Assembly: GCF_046630445.1 (NCBI RefSeq)
Contig: NC_092333.1
Span: forward strand, 98,554,001 to 98,618,000
DNA from: Rutidosis leptorrhynchoides
Lineage: Eukaryota > Streptophyta > Magnoliopsida > Asterales > Asteraceae
Reading direction: 5' to 3'
DNA length: 64,000 nt
Made by a program: the position numbers and the translations under genes. Positions 47,573-58,274 of the stretch are shown piece by piece (the stretch's first letter is position 1; every line of letters begins with the position of its first letter). The notes below the pieces were generated by a model. It saw only the letters and a program-made list of their open reading frames with translations. It made no database searches and was not told the origin of the DNA.

Positions 47573-48365
47573 GGGTGTAAACGAGTAGTGTCGAGCTTGA
47601 GCTCGACTCGGCTCGTTTAGAATTTAATGAACTCGAGTTCGGCGATCGGTTCGAATTTAAATACGCTCGAGCTCGACTTGTTTATTTAAAAATATTATTA
47701 TTTAATTTTGATATTTATTTATGTATTCCATACTTTTTTATAATATATACTATGATTCAGTTATTATATTGTATACTTTGTAAAAGATGTAAACTATTAG
47801 ACTACTTACAACGGCAGCGTCGTTGGAGTGTCAAAGTCAAGTTGTTGGAAGACGCCATTGCTAGCAAGCTTCTTTGGAGCTCTTTTGAATGACCGCCGTT
47901 TAAAATGTCAATGTTAAGTATATTCAACCACGGAGTACTTTGCATTATTTTGTTGTACATTACCTACTAAAAGTAGTACATTATATTAATTAATTAATTT
48001 AGGTGGGTCCATTTGATGGTAAAATGGTATGTCATGGATACTAGAGAGTGTGATGAGTTAAGTCTTAGGAAGAAGTTATTGAGGTGTCGTTGATGTGGCA
48101 CATGTGTCTATCTTTGACAGATGTCATAGTTGTGAGCAGTCTTATGTAGTTATTTAGTATTATTTGACAAAAATATTAATTAATGTATTTAAATGAAAAA
48201 CTCGTTTAGGCTCGCGAGTTTGTTCGAGCTCGATATAGGAAGCTCGAGCTCGTTTAGTAATCGATCCTTAAAATAAGCTCGAGCTCGTTTAAGCTCGCCC
48301 CACATCAAATTTTTAACGAGTCGAACTTGAGTAACTCGCGAGTAGCTCGGCTCATTTACAACTCT
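47573..48365. mobile_element. GAGCTC-rich non-autonomous DNA transposon
   Basis: The two ends are long imperfect inverted repeats rich in GAGCTCG: GGGTGTAAACGAG on the left, and on the other strand GAGTTGTAAATGAGCCGAGC on the right, each followed by about 100-190 bp of CTCGAGCTCG-type sequence. No coding region. I could not find a clean target duplication. It contains a second, smaller element (47800-48141). Confidence 0.55.
47797..48144. mobile_element. Tourist-like MITE with TTA target duplication
   Basis: The 342-bp element at 47800-48141 begins GACTACTTACAACGGCAG and, on the other strand, GACTGCTCACAACTATGA; 12 of the first 15 bases agree. It is flanked by TTA at 47797-47799 and 48142-48144, the 3-bp duplication typical of PIF/Harbinger-derived MITEs. 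Confidence 0.65.
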
Positions 48366-49052
48366 AAATTTTTAGGTATCAGTTTTTTACATTTGTCAAT
48401 CAAGGTCTTTATATATCGTTTTGTCTTACTAATTTAGATCTTCATATCAATTTTATTTTTTAACCTCTCTTGGCGATCCTCACTAAATATAATTGATCTT
48501 TTTACATATGAAAAGTAACAAAAAGTTTAATTTGTATGTCTAGGCACTGGGTAGGAATTCAATGAACCCTAGAGAATTATGGAGTATTTATTATATCAAA
48601 ATTAAGAATGAACATGTCAACCTATTTAACTACCATTTCGGCGTTGAATTTGGAGGATCATTGAAATTTTATTATTGTTTATTGAAACAAAAGGGGATGT
48701 GATGATGTTGAGGATGTTGAGAATGCTCTCTTGTTCTATGTTTTCCATTAAAAAAAAAAAAAAAACATCATGTTTTTCAAAAGGAAAAAGTATATATAAT
48801 CAAATACTTAAAAAAGGAAAAATTATGGCGATATAGAGTTCTTCACTTGCTAATTTTAAATTTTACTACGGAGTACTATTTATTTCTTGTCTTCGTACCC
48901 TACTTTTTCTTTGTTAATACAGATAGAAAAAACAATTACTCGTATGTGACATGTATATCCAGATTATTTGTCATATAATATAATTAATATTGATATTGAA
49001 TTGAATATTAATGTTTAGCCAATAGGAATTGACGATATATTTATTAATTAAC
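48366..49052. other. AT-rich intergenic stretch
   Basis: No gene, terminal repeat or tandem array that I can support, apart from a poly-A run near 48750-48765. Confidence 0.6.
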
Positions 49053-49640
49053 ATGGGTACTAGGGATGGCAATGGCCACCCGATCCGATGGATATCCACC
49101 CGATCCACCCGCTTTGTGATGGATATGGATGAACCTAAATGGATATGGATACGGATATGGATGAACCTAAATGGATATGGATATGGACATGGATGGAAAG
49201 TTTCATCCATGGATATATCCATTACCACCCGAAACACGTTTACAAATGCATAAATATAGATTTATGCTTACATATTTACTATTACAAGTTCATTTACCAT
49301 TAGATTTATATTATGCTATCAATCCTCTAATGAAATAACTATAATATATTACAATAAAATATGTATATCTAACAAAATAAACTTACAGATTTCATGTTAT
49401 ATTCATTATTGCTATACTACGTTTTTGTCTTAGTCACATATAAGAAAATATTATAACAAAGTTTTAATATCCATTCGATATCCATTAACCCGCTTAATCC
49501 ACTGGATATGGATATGGATGGATGACCTGAAACTAAATGGATATGGATATGGATATGGATGAACAAAAATTAAATGGATATGAATATGGATACGGCATCA
49601 CCCGATTCATACTCGATCCATTGCCATCCCTAATGGGTAC
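49053..49640. mobile_element. hAT-type MITE with 8-bp target duplication
   Basis: The element at 49061-49632 (572 bp) has perfect 15-bp terminal inverted repeats, TAGGGATGGCAATGG, flanked by identical 8-mers ATGGGTAC (49053-49060 and 49633-49640). Subterminal parts on both sides are built from GGATAT units. The interior has no open frame of note. The 8-bp duplication assigns it to hAT. Confidence 0.88.
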
Positions 49641-50520
49641 CCACAAGACTTATTGTGTGAAATGAATATATATTGAATAAGATATAATGTTGAAAATAAA
49701 ATAATAATAATAATAATAATAATAGCTATCAAGGTTAAGACAAATTTGAAAACAAAGAGTAAAACATCCCACCCACAATGAAGCAAAAATAGAACATTAT
49801 CTATGCTACCCTGGGCGGTCATTGTTTTACTTAGTATAAGTTTAAAGTATATTATATACTTTTAATCATATATTTATATTTATATTTATAAATATATATA
49901 CTTCATTAATCTTTGTATTTGTAGAAATCATGCGTTTAGGGCATTTCTTGTTTGAAATAATACTTGTATATTTGCATATTCTTGCTCTAGTTTTGATACA
50001 GTCAATCAATTTTTTGGTATAAGTTAAGCAATTTACTATTCAATCGATTCTTTTGAAAATAAAAAATTTATTATACTATATGTTAGGATGGTCCATGATG
50101 AATGGATGGGCCCAACCTTACCTGTCCATTATTGATTACTCTTGTTACTACAAGTTTCAAAAAACTCCCTACTTACGTGGGTGATTCTGATTACTTGCAG
50201 TTGTAAATCCGTACACTACTATGTTTCCTTTTAAGTTTTAACTACTCGTATTTTTTTTTTCACCTTTATAAAACCTAAATAAAATAAATAAAATAAATAA
50301 AATAAAATGATCATTAAGACGCTTTAACTATTGGAGTACATTTCTAATAACACTATAATGTTACTTTTTTTTATTAGTTAAAGACTAGAAGTAAAATACT
50401 GTCTAGTTGCACCGATTTGATTTTATGCCCCCATGCAATTCTTTTTGTTGTTTTGGTAGTTTGATAGTTCCTTGTTACATGGTAATAAAATATGACCGTT
50501 CAAAAGAAAGAAAGTGATTA
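49641..50520. other. AT-rich intergenic stretch
   Basis: Contains an (AAT)n run (about 49700-49724) and AAATAAAAT repeats (50277-50308). I see nothing else. Confidence 0.6.
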
Positions 50521-50918
50521 GTTGCTGCCAGTGTTGTAAATCTCCCGAGATCTCGTTTTTAGAAGGTAACTGAGACGAGATTTTAATCTCCCGAGATTTC
50601 TCGGTCAACGGGGTCAAACTTAGTCAAAGCCACGATTTCTCGGATTTTCTTGCTAATTTGTAAGATTTTCTTGTAAAATTCGTAATTTCTAAGATTTTCT
50701 CGCTCACTTCTCGGATATTTTTGTAAAATCTCGTAATAACGTATATAAAAATATACATATATTTATGTTTTTATGTATATTTTTATTAAAAACTCTATAA
50801 AGTCAACGTAAGTCAACGCCCGAGATCTTCCCGAGATTATTCCGAGATGCCGAGATCTCCCTAAAAAAGTCCAAACGAGATCTCCCCGAGATCCGAATTC
50901 TCCAGCCTTGGTTACTGC
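50521..50918. mobile_element. hAT-like non-autonomous element rich in CTCGGGAGAT
   Basis: The element at 50529-50910 (382 bp) has ends CAGTGTTGTAAATCTC and, on the other strand, CAAGGCTGGAGAATTC. It is flanked by GTTGCTGC (50521-50528) and GTTACTGC (50911-50918), 7 of 8 bases identical. The subterminal parts carry many copies of CCGAGATCT on both sides. It matches the hAT end type CA-G-G--G and 8-bp duplication length. No coding region. Confidence 0.68.
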
Positions 50919-51830
50919 TATGTACAACATCTTAAAGCGTGTTAGCAATCGATCTTAAAGTTGTCGTTAGCAAATTCTTCTTCAAATTGTTACTTGTTGC
51001 TTGATTAATTACTAATCCGTACTACCCCACTCCATCAGTCTCGCTTTAATATTCCAAACATATAAGTCTAAAACAAATCAATATCCATCGGGTAATTCAA
51101 ATTCGATTTCTTCTTGCCGGTTTGTTGTTTCTCGATATTTTTATTGGTTTGTATTTTTTTTTTGTTACATTTTGGTTTCTACCTATTACGTTTGTTTGGT
51201 GTTGCTTAGTCGCGTTTGTCGTATTTCGTGCCACTTGTGTTTATTTTAAGTGCTCTTTAGTTTGGTCGAGTTGTGTGTTGTTTCGTATTATTTCCGTTGT
51301 TTCTGTTTTTAGGTCTACGTATATGCTCTTTGGGATCTTTCATTTATAGCTGAAAGCTTTTCCGTTTTTTATACAAGGTCATGTTTTCGCAAAAATAAAC
51401 TAAAATCTATTTTAATTTTATTTTTTAAGAAATTCAACTCACACCTCTAAGTCGATTTTTTCTTATGAATATACATATTGTCCACTCTTAAACTTGAACC
51501 TCCCATATGAGATAAATTAAATTTATAATATTATGATGAAAAGTACTGTTAACTTTAAATGAAACTTTACAATTTTCTTCTTTAAATCAATATTATTTGT
51601 ACTTGTATAGTTAAATTCTCTACACATAAATGAATGAAACTCAATTGATACTATTAGCTCAATAGCTAATTAGTTTATTATCTTGTAATAAAACATACAG
51701 AATGACAATCTTTAATGTACAACAATAATAACAACACATAATCTCATTTATGAGAAATGCATTTTTTTAACAAATTCTAGTAGCTTGAAACTTATATAAG
51801 CAAATGTGGTATTTTCATAAATATTTATAA
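50919..51830. other. Intergenic stretch
   Basis: T-rich on the plus strand at 51110-51350, which creates a hydrophobic open frame without recognisable motif. No gene or repeat that I can support. Confidence 0.55.
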
Positions 51831-52430
51831 CTAGTTATTGAACCCTCGCTTCGCGCCGGGGGTTCGATTTTTTAATGTATTTTTTGCGTTTAGTAAAATT
51901 ATTTTGTGGCTAACGATGATGTAATTGAAGCGCAACTCGAGTCGAACTAAAAGGTATAACCCGTGAGAGATTTAAATGTTATTTTAAATTAACAATATAT
52001 GTGCATCTCCGCGTTTCGCTATGGAATTTTCGACTTTTAAAAATTTAACACAAAATCAACGTTTATGAAAAGTACCCCAAATATTTAGCATTTTTTAAAA
52101 AGCGTCCGTTTTGCGTATAGCTAGTGACATTGTGTTCCTAAAATTATTTCGAGTTTAACGATGGTGTCGGAAAAATTTAACTCGTTGCGAGCGAGAAGAT
52201 ATGACCCGTTGAATATTTGGGTGGAGTTTATTTAAGATTTTTTATGAAAATGGTTATTTGACACTTTACCCCCCTGTTTGGGGGGTCGATTTGAATTTTT
52301 CAAAAAAATGTGGGGGCCTTTGTTGTTAAAATGAAATTCAATTAAAATGTAAAATAAATAAAAAAATTAAAAGTCGAAAATGGCCCTGGTACTATTCGTA
52401 ACTTTTGGCTATTAGTTAATATGTAAATTT
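51831..52430 (-). mobile_element. Possible Helitron 3' end
   Basis: On the minus strand the sequence ends with a hairpin (arms AACCC-CGC / GCG-GGTT at 51841-51864), six bases, then CTAG (51831-51834) followed by T. A hairpin about 10 nt before CTRR with insertion between A and T is the Helitron 3' signature. The other end is not identified, so the right limit given is only where the low-GC, short-repeat-bearing sequence fades. No RepHel gene is seen. Confidence 0.45.
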
Positions 52431-53176
52431 AGTACTATTGTTTGATTTTAATTAAGTAATAAAACTTCGAAAGCCTAATACGGTAGTTACAAAACCTCAC
52501 GTAATAAACGATGAATCAGTTTTCCTCTCTTCTATAATCCATAATCTTTGTCTTCTTTTCAAATATGTAGTTAGTTGGCATCGCTAAGTCCACTCGGCTC
52601 ACCACCAACCCACTCTATTGACAAGGTACTTTATTTTCTATCATGAATTCGATTTTCGGTTCGGTTTTACTTTCTGAATTCGGTTTAATCGAAAACCGAA
52701 TTCAATTACCAATATACTAATATACTCCAAAATAATATGTATATACGAACAAATCGAACTAACCGAGGAACCCGAAACATCCCTAATCATTCTCACCATC
52801 GACGATTGATTTGTTATATAAGTCTCTAGATTAAAGAATTTTGTGTGTGCTCTTCAATCGAAGAAAGTAATGTTTTAACCGGAGGGTAAAAGGCATTCGA
52901 AAAGAAAAGAAATACAAAATTTACGTAAATTGTTTAATGAAAAGTATAATCATAAAAGCCTAAAAGGCATCATGGAAGAAAAAAGAAAATGATATTTTGA
53001 TGGAACTAATCGTCTGCCTTACATATTGGTATAAAGAAGGCGCTTATACCCCGAAGATGTGGCCTTATGAGCAAAGGCCAAGCCCAATAGGGACATTACT
53101 ACATGCATACCTCTGTATCAATTAATCACTCGAAGAGTGTAACTAATGGAATTAGTAAACCACGCGAAATGGTTAT
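52431..53176. other. Intergenic stretch with a transposon scrap
   Basis: Contains a short part (52640-52795) with CGGTTCGGTTTTAC and AACCGAGGAACCCGAAAC, which resembles the end of a TAGGGATG-type repeat but lacks a partner end. The remainder shows no gene. Confidence 0.5.
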
Positions 53177-53212
53177 CACTACTACATTTCGGCTCATAAA
53201 GTGCCCCTCATT

Positions 53213-53660
53213 TAGACGTCATTACCAAATATCACGTCTAATTAAACATAAGGAACACGTCTAATTAAGATTAAACTTAATATAAAAACGGAACACGTCT
53301 TAATAATTGATGCAACACGTCTAATTAAACAATCGGGACACGTTTAATTAAATTTACTAGTCAAAAATACGGAACACGTCTAAATAACAGAAGGTGCACG
53401 TCTAATTACAAACCAGCAACACGTCTAAATAAGTATAACACCTCTAATTGGTAACCACGTCTAATTAGTTTTACCGGGAACACGTCTAATTGAAAACACG
53501 TCTAATTAATCTACCAGGAACACGACTAAATAACTAAGATGCACACGTCTAATTGAAACACGTCTTATAACATCACAAGGAATACGTCTAATTATGCTAT
53601 CATGTCTAAATACTTACCAGGCACACGTCTAAGTAACCTAACACGTCTAATTTTTCATAT
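53213..53660. repeat. Subterminal repeat array of the CACTA element
   Basis: About 19 degenerate copies of ACACGTCTAATTA, mostly in one orientation and irregularly spaced (13-50 bp apart). Frequent variants end AAATA instead of AATTA. One inverted copy (TTTAGACGTCATTA) starts the array. Two further related copies are at 55975-56025. In CACTA elements such subterminal motifs bind the element's own DNA-binding protein; that role here is inferred. Confidence 0.72.
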
Positions 53661-54183
53661 AACCCCTGTAGCACATTAACGGAAGTTAGTTTTCTGTAAA
53701 CATGACCCCATAAACACGTACGTACAATACACATGCCCATAAACATAAACTTGAAATCCTCTAACCTATATATAAATTAACATAAATCACAAACACTTAA
53801 TCTGGATATAACACCAACATTGGAACATAAATCTGGACATAAGTAAATAACAACTAGAAATAACCATGGGACATAAATCAGGATTCATTTAGATCAACAT
53901 AATTACATAACAAAGTCTAAAAGTTAATTACATTGGTTGCACAATTTACGTACATCACCAAAAGGAGTTACAATTAAAAGCTTACGCGCTGATTCACATA
54001 ACGCGTAAGCTTTAAAAATTAAACATTCATACTTACACATCCAAAGTTTCATAAAAAAGCATCTAAACATCCTAAACACATATACCATTCATACCTACTA
54101 ATTACTGAAACTGCCCATACAAACACAAAAAATGCAGAAACCTAACCTCTGCTTCCATACCCAAACATCCCAAACACATATTG

Positions 54184-55090
54184 TCAATTGAAGTTGTGAA
54201 CGTCATCCCACGCAAATTCAAACTTTCGCTGCCTGCGGTTGAATACCATCCAAATTTCATCCCCCGGACTATAGCCACATAAAATTTCTTCCAGCCAGAA
54301 GAAACACACAAGTTGGGTTTTTTTTTCTGTTTTTCTCCTCCAAAAGCCCCCAGATGTGAACTCGGTCATCTATGTCAACGCATTGATAAGAATTTCCTTT
54401 CTTTAACTTCGGTGCTTTCTTAAGAAGCTCTTTTGGTAAACGTTGAATCACATTCGTATTATAATTGTTAAACAATGCATCAATATTCGTGAAGAACATG
54501 TAAAATATGTAAGGGCATGCTTGGTTGGGGTTACCCTAAACTGGTTAATGGGTCTTAAACAACTAACCAAAAGAATTCATCCGAGTATTAAACCATGTCT
54601 TATTCAACTAATCTTTTAATAGAAAATAATATAATTCATAGTAATGCAAGATAAGATTTCAGTGATGATGTATACATTCATAGTTGAGTTATATTACAAG
54701 CAGTGTTAGTTTACAAAATTGTAAATGATAACATGTACTTTTTGAAAGAATGTAATGATTAGATTAAATATATTATAAAATATCAACCTAGCAACAACAA
54801 TGCAATATGAATGTCATTGTATTCATATTACCATTACTTTCCTATTGCCCTTACCATTCATCATTTTGAACCAAGCACACCCTAAGTGTCAAATGCACAC
54901 ATGTATGCAATAAATAATGGTTGAGTCAAGTATATTATTTATGAAAATAGTAGTAACTTACCAACACATTCCCTTATGGTACGTCAAAGAAACACCAGAC
55001 ATCATTATACTTCAACCTTGGAGGAGCATTTGCAACTGCAGCCGCAAACTCTTCACCATTGATCATCACAATGTCGTCATTATCACCCAT
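54184..55090 (-). pseudogene. Unrecognised gene fragment inside the CACTA element
   Basis: Two pieces on the minus strand. A 38-codon frame starts at ATG 55090-55088 (MGDNDDIVMINGEEFAAAV) and ends near 54974, close to GTAAGT, a possible donor. The second frame (54499-54272) reads NVIQRLPKELLKKAPKLKKG and DIDDRVHIWGLLEEKN. It then shifts frame to VCFFWLEEILCGYSPGDEIW and RKFEFAWDDVHNFN, ending at the TGA 54184-54186. The coding character and possible splice sites suggest a real but broken gene, either the second CACTA gene or a captured host fragment. I do not recognise the family. Confidence 0.4.
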
Positions 55091-56874
55091 GTTTTCTTCA
55101 TTAAATAATGCATTTAAGCAAACATATTTCAGATACATATCAATTGAAAAAGCCTTATATTTATTTCAAAGTATTATTAATATAAATTCGTGTCTAATAG
55201 CACCAAAATTGTTAACATAAGGATATACTGAAAGTCTATATACTTATGAAATTTTGTGATGTTGTAAAAAAACAAAAAGATGTCTTAAGTATCATAAAAT
55301 TTTTTAAATTTATATACTTTAAATAATAATTATATTGCAATAGGATTTGTTAACTTTGTCATTCATAATAAAAAAAAAAATTGTTAGAAAAATCATAAGC
55401 AACAAGATTGTTAAAATCTTGCAGACAATGAATCATTTTACAAATACACATGACTGTTTCGACAATGAAGCATTTTTAAGGAAGCATTTTTAAGGGTTCT
55501 ACGTAATATGTGAACCAAATAATCAAATCGATGAAAAAACAAACAAATAAAGAAAGAATCATTAAATTGCTGATAGATTATGCAATTTTAAAGTAAAAAA
55601 AAATAGTTGCTTGAGTATAAACCCTAAGCAAAGTCGAAGCTAAAGTTTAACATATTAAAATACTTCTTTAACAATTTTTAATAGATCGATAACTGTATAG
55701 AAGTATTATAAATGATGATCAAGAAAAAAGAATAACCTGATCAACTTAGAGATGCATGAACGAAAGTAGGTGAAGCAGTTTCGATGTCGAAGGATGGAAG
55801 CAAGTGAAGAAGATCTTATGATCTTCTGTGTATATTTAAATAATATATGAAGCTCGGTTACCGATATCATCTAATGGGTCGGTTTGCAACTTAAAATGGA
55901 TCCTTAATTGGGCTTGGGTCGGTTTAAAACTTTAAATGGATCCTTAACTGGGCTTGGACGTAACACCAACTATGTAACACGTCAAAATAACAAATTATGT
56001 AACACGTCCAATTAATAAACTACGAGCTAAAAAATAGGAAGTTTGTTACGATCGAGTTTGAATTTGATTTTAATTAGGAAAACTATACTTATAATTAAAA
56101 TACAAAATTAACTATACTATAATTATCTATAACTAATAACTTATATAATCACCCATAAAATCTTATAAAAAAATAATACGAACGTACAAGTTTATAAGAC
56201 TTATCTATTCATTCATTCATTCATTCATTCATAGCTTTTAAGTTTAATCCATTCGTTGATCATCATCTTCAGCTGTAGTTTTCGTATTCAATCAGAGGTA
56301 ACACTTTCTTTCTTTTTATGTTTTGTTGTTGTGTTGAATTTAATACATATGGTTGTTGTTTGTAATCATACTAGAAAATATAGTTGTAATTGGTAATATA
56401 GTAATTGAATCAGTTATCTGGAACTGAAGTTTTAGATATTTTTATGCTAGTCCCTGTACGAATACAATTGTAAACAACTGTATGAATACAATTGTAATCA
56501 ATTAATTGTATTCAATTGTTTTGCTGTAACAATCAGCTAATAACACTATAAAACGACACAATTGATATGACTGATTCTATATCACACCCATTCGACTCTA
56601 CAACACAACAAAACTGTTAACACATACAGAGGATACAAGTGTGCAGGAACCAAACAAACAAAACATACACACCAATATAATACATCTGTATATGCCAGCC
56701 AGTGCACAGAACATAAATTGTTGCAGAATAGCCCACACAAACATAAAACTACAAATATACTGTGTACACGAACCTATTAAAATAGGTTACATTAACATAA
56801 CAAAATAACGTTAGTTTCCAACAAAGTAAGCATACAAAAGTTACAGTAACATTTCAAGTATCGATCAAGGATAT

Positions 56875-58190
56875 TTAGTCCATAACAATTGGATTAATTT
56901 CAGTCATACATTTTCCATCTTTGACGAAAACATTTTTTGATAGCTTGATCTTTAGGATTCGTTCCGATTTCCTTCTTCTTATTGGTTGTACAGGAATTTT
57001 TTCTTCAATTCTTGGATTCTTCAACATTGCATCTATTTCTTTAATCACTGGAACGTTTTCTTCTTCGCTCTCCGGTTCTCCTCCTGTTGCTGATTCTCCA
57101 TCGTCACCATCTTCGTCAGTTGATTGTTCTTGTTCTTGTTCTTCTTCTTCGGTCTCTATATTCTTTCTTAATCACTGGATAGTCATCAAAATTCTCATGG
57201 TTGACAATATCTTCTTTGATCACTGGATCTTCATCATGCTTCTCATTGTCAACAATAACTTCATCGATCGCTGGATCTTCATGAAGATTCTCATTGTCAA
57301 CCATCTTCTCATTGTCATCAACAGCCCGATTCTGATCATACAATATTTTATTGATAGGAACAAAAACAAATAATAGAGAATACTATAATGATGTTATTCG
57401 ACCACCAAGCGTTGTTAAAAAATTAAAGAGTAGATTAACCATTAAGCACCTGCAAAAAATTGATCAATTATATCAATTACCTTTGTGTTTTTCAAGGCTA
57501 AAACCACTTTATACTTTTCACCGCTCCCCACTTTCCGCTTTTTACCGCTTCCCACTTTCTGCTTTTTACCGCTTTTGCTAAACCCAATTGTGCTACTAAG
57601 ACCCCTTGTCCTACCACCATGTTCTTTGCCAACATGTAGTAACAAGGGATCCCCGCCCTCTTTATCAGTTTTTACCTGGATTAAAACAACAAACGTACGT
57701 AGGGATGACAATGGTCAAAGCTTCCAATCACCCATATTTATAAAAACAATTAAAAAAGAAAAAAGAATAATTGAAAAATTAAAAAAATGAAATTTTGAAA
57801 AAAAATATATGAAAAAGGGATGATTTATATCGATAAAATTGAAGAATGATTCATATAGGATTGTAAACAAGCAATAAAGTAATCGGTTATAGTACAATTA
57901 GGAATTAATAAGGCTAATAATAAAAAGAAAAAAAATTATGTTACCATCTTATCTATCAGCAACGTATCGGCACATAATGTCCTCTTTCCTTTTGTATCGG
58001 TCTTCGTCCTACCCAACACATAGTTCCTTGTAGCAGTATCAGTGATATTGTGGTACACAGTATGCTTTTCTGGATCATTTTGTTCCTGCTCCCATTTTTC
58101 TTGTTGGCCTCGATACCCGCAACGACCAACATGGGCAATGCTTTCTTTCTCTTTTTGCAGTGCGTTTATGAGTCCTTGTTCTCGTAGTGC
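56875..58190 (-). pseudogene. C-terminal exons of a CACTA/En-Spm-type transposase gene
   Basis: Three exon-like blocks on the minus strand. Block 1 (58190-57945), between an AG acceptor and a GTAAC donor, encodes a helical ALREQGLINALQKEKES segment followed by HVGRCGYRGQQEKWEQEQ. Block 2 (57675 to about 57442) encodes DPLLLHVGKEHGGRTRGLSS and a basic Lys-rich repeat (GSGKKRKVGSGEKYK). Block 3 (57341-56875) is acidic with HEDPVIKED-type repeats; near 57165 a frame change leads into EEEEQEQEQSTDEDGDDGE and ends in RRRKSERILKIKLSKN before a TAA. The HGGRTRG and GY..QQEKW features match plant Ptta/En-Spm proteins as I recall them. The upstream exons lie beyond H. Confidence 0.5.
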
Positions 58191-58274
58191 CTTTACATTT
58201 TACATGGGATTTAAGAGCACATTAGTTACAAAATACATAATTAACTACATAGTGTTAAAAATAAATGAGTAACA

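Larger units (their letters stand above)
53177..58274 (-). mobile_element. CACTA (En/Spm-like) element, right end not seen
   Basis: The left end is CACTACTACATTTCGG at 53177, a CACTA terminus, preceded by TAT (possible 3-bp duplication). It is followed by an array of degenerate ACACGTCTAATTA subterminal repeats. Minus-strand broken genes follow: an unknown protein fragment (54184-55090) and exons resembling the end of a plant En/Spm-type (Ptta) transposase (56875-58190). The opposite CACTA terminus is not in the window; a chromovirus LTR (H) starts at 58275, apparently inside an intron of the transposase gene. Confidence 0.62.

Noticed and set aside
51122..51349. Hydrophobic 75-codon frame resembling a membrane protein
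   Set aside because: T-rich DNA gives Phe/Leu/Val codons by composition; no start context or homologous motif was seen.
52640..52795. Complete MITE with AACCGAA-rich inverted repeats
   Set aside because: Only one plausible terminus (TAGGGATG-like, minus strand) was found, with no partner end or target duplication.
53213..53660. CRISPR-like array
   Set aside because: The repeats are short, degenerate and irregularly spaced, in a plant transposon; they fit CACTA subterminal repeats.
56921..57373. Plus-strand 150-codon frame
   Set aside because: It is the complement of the acidic minus-strand exon of the CACTA gene; the minus frame has the coding pattern.
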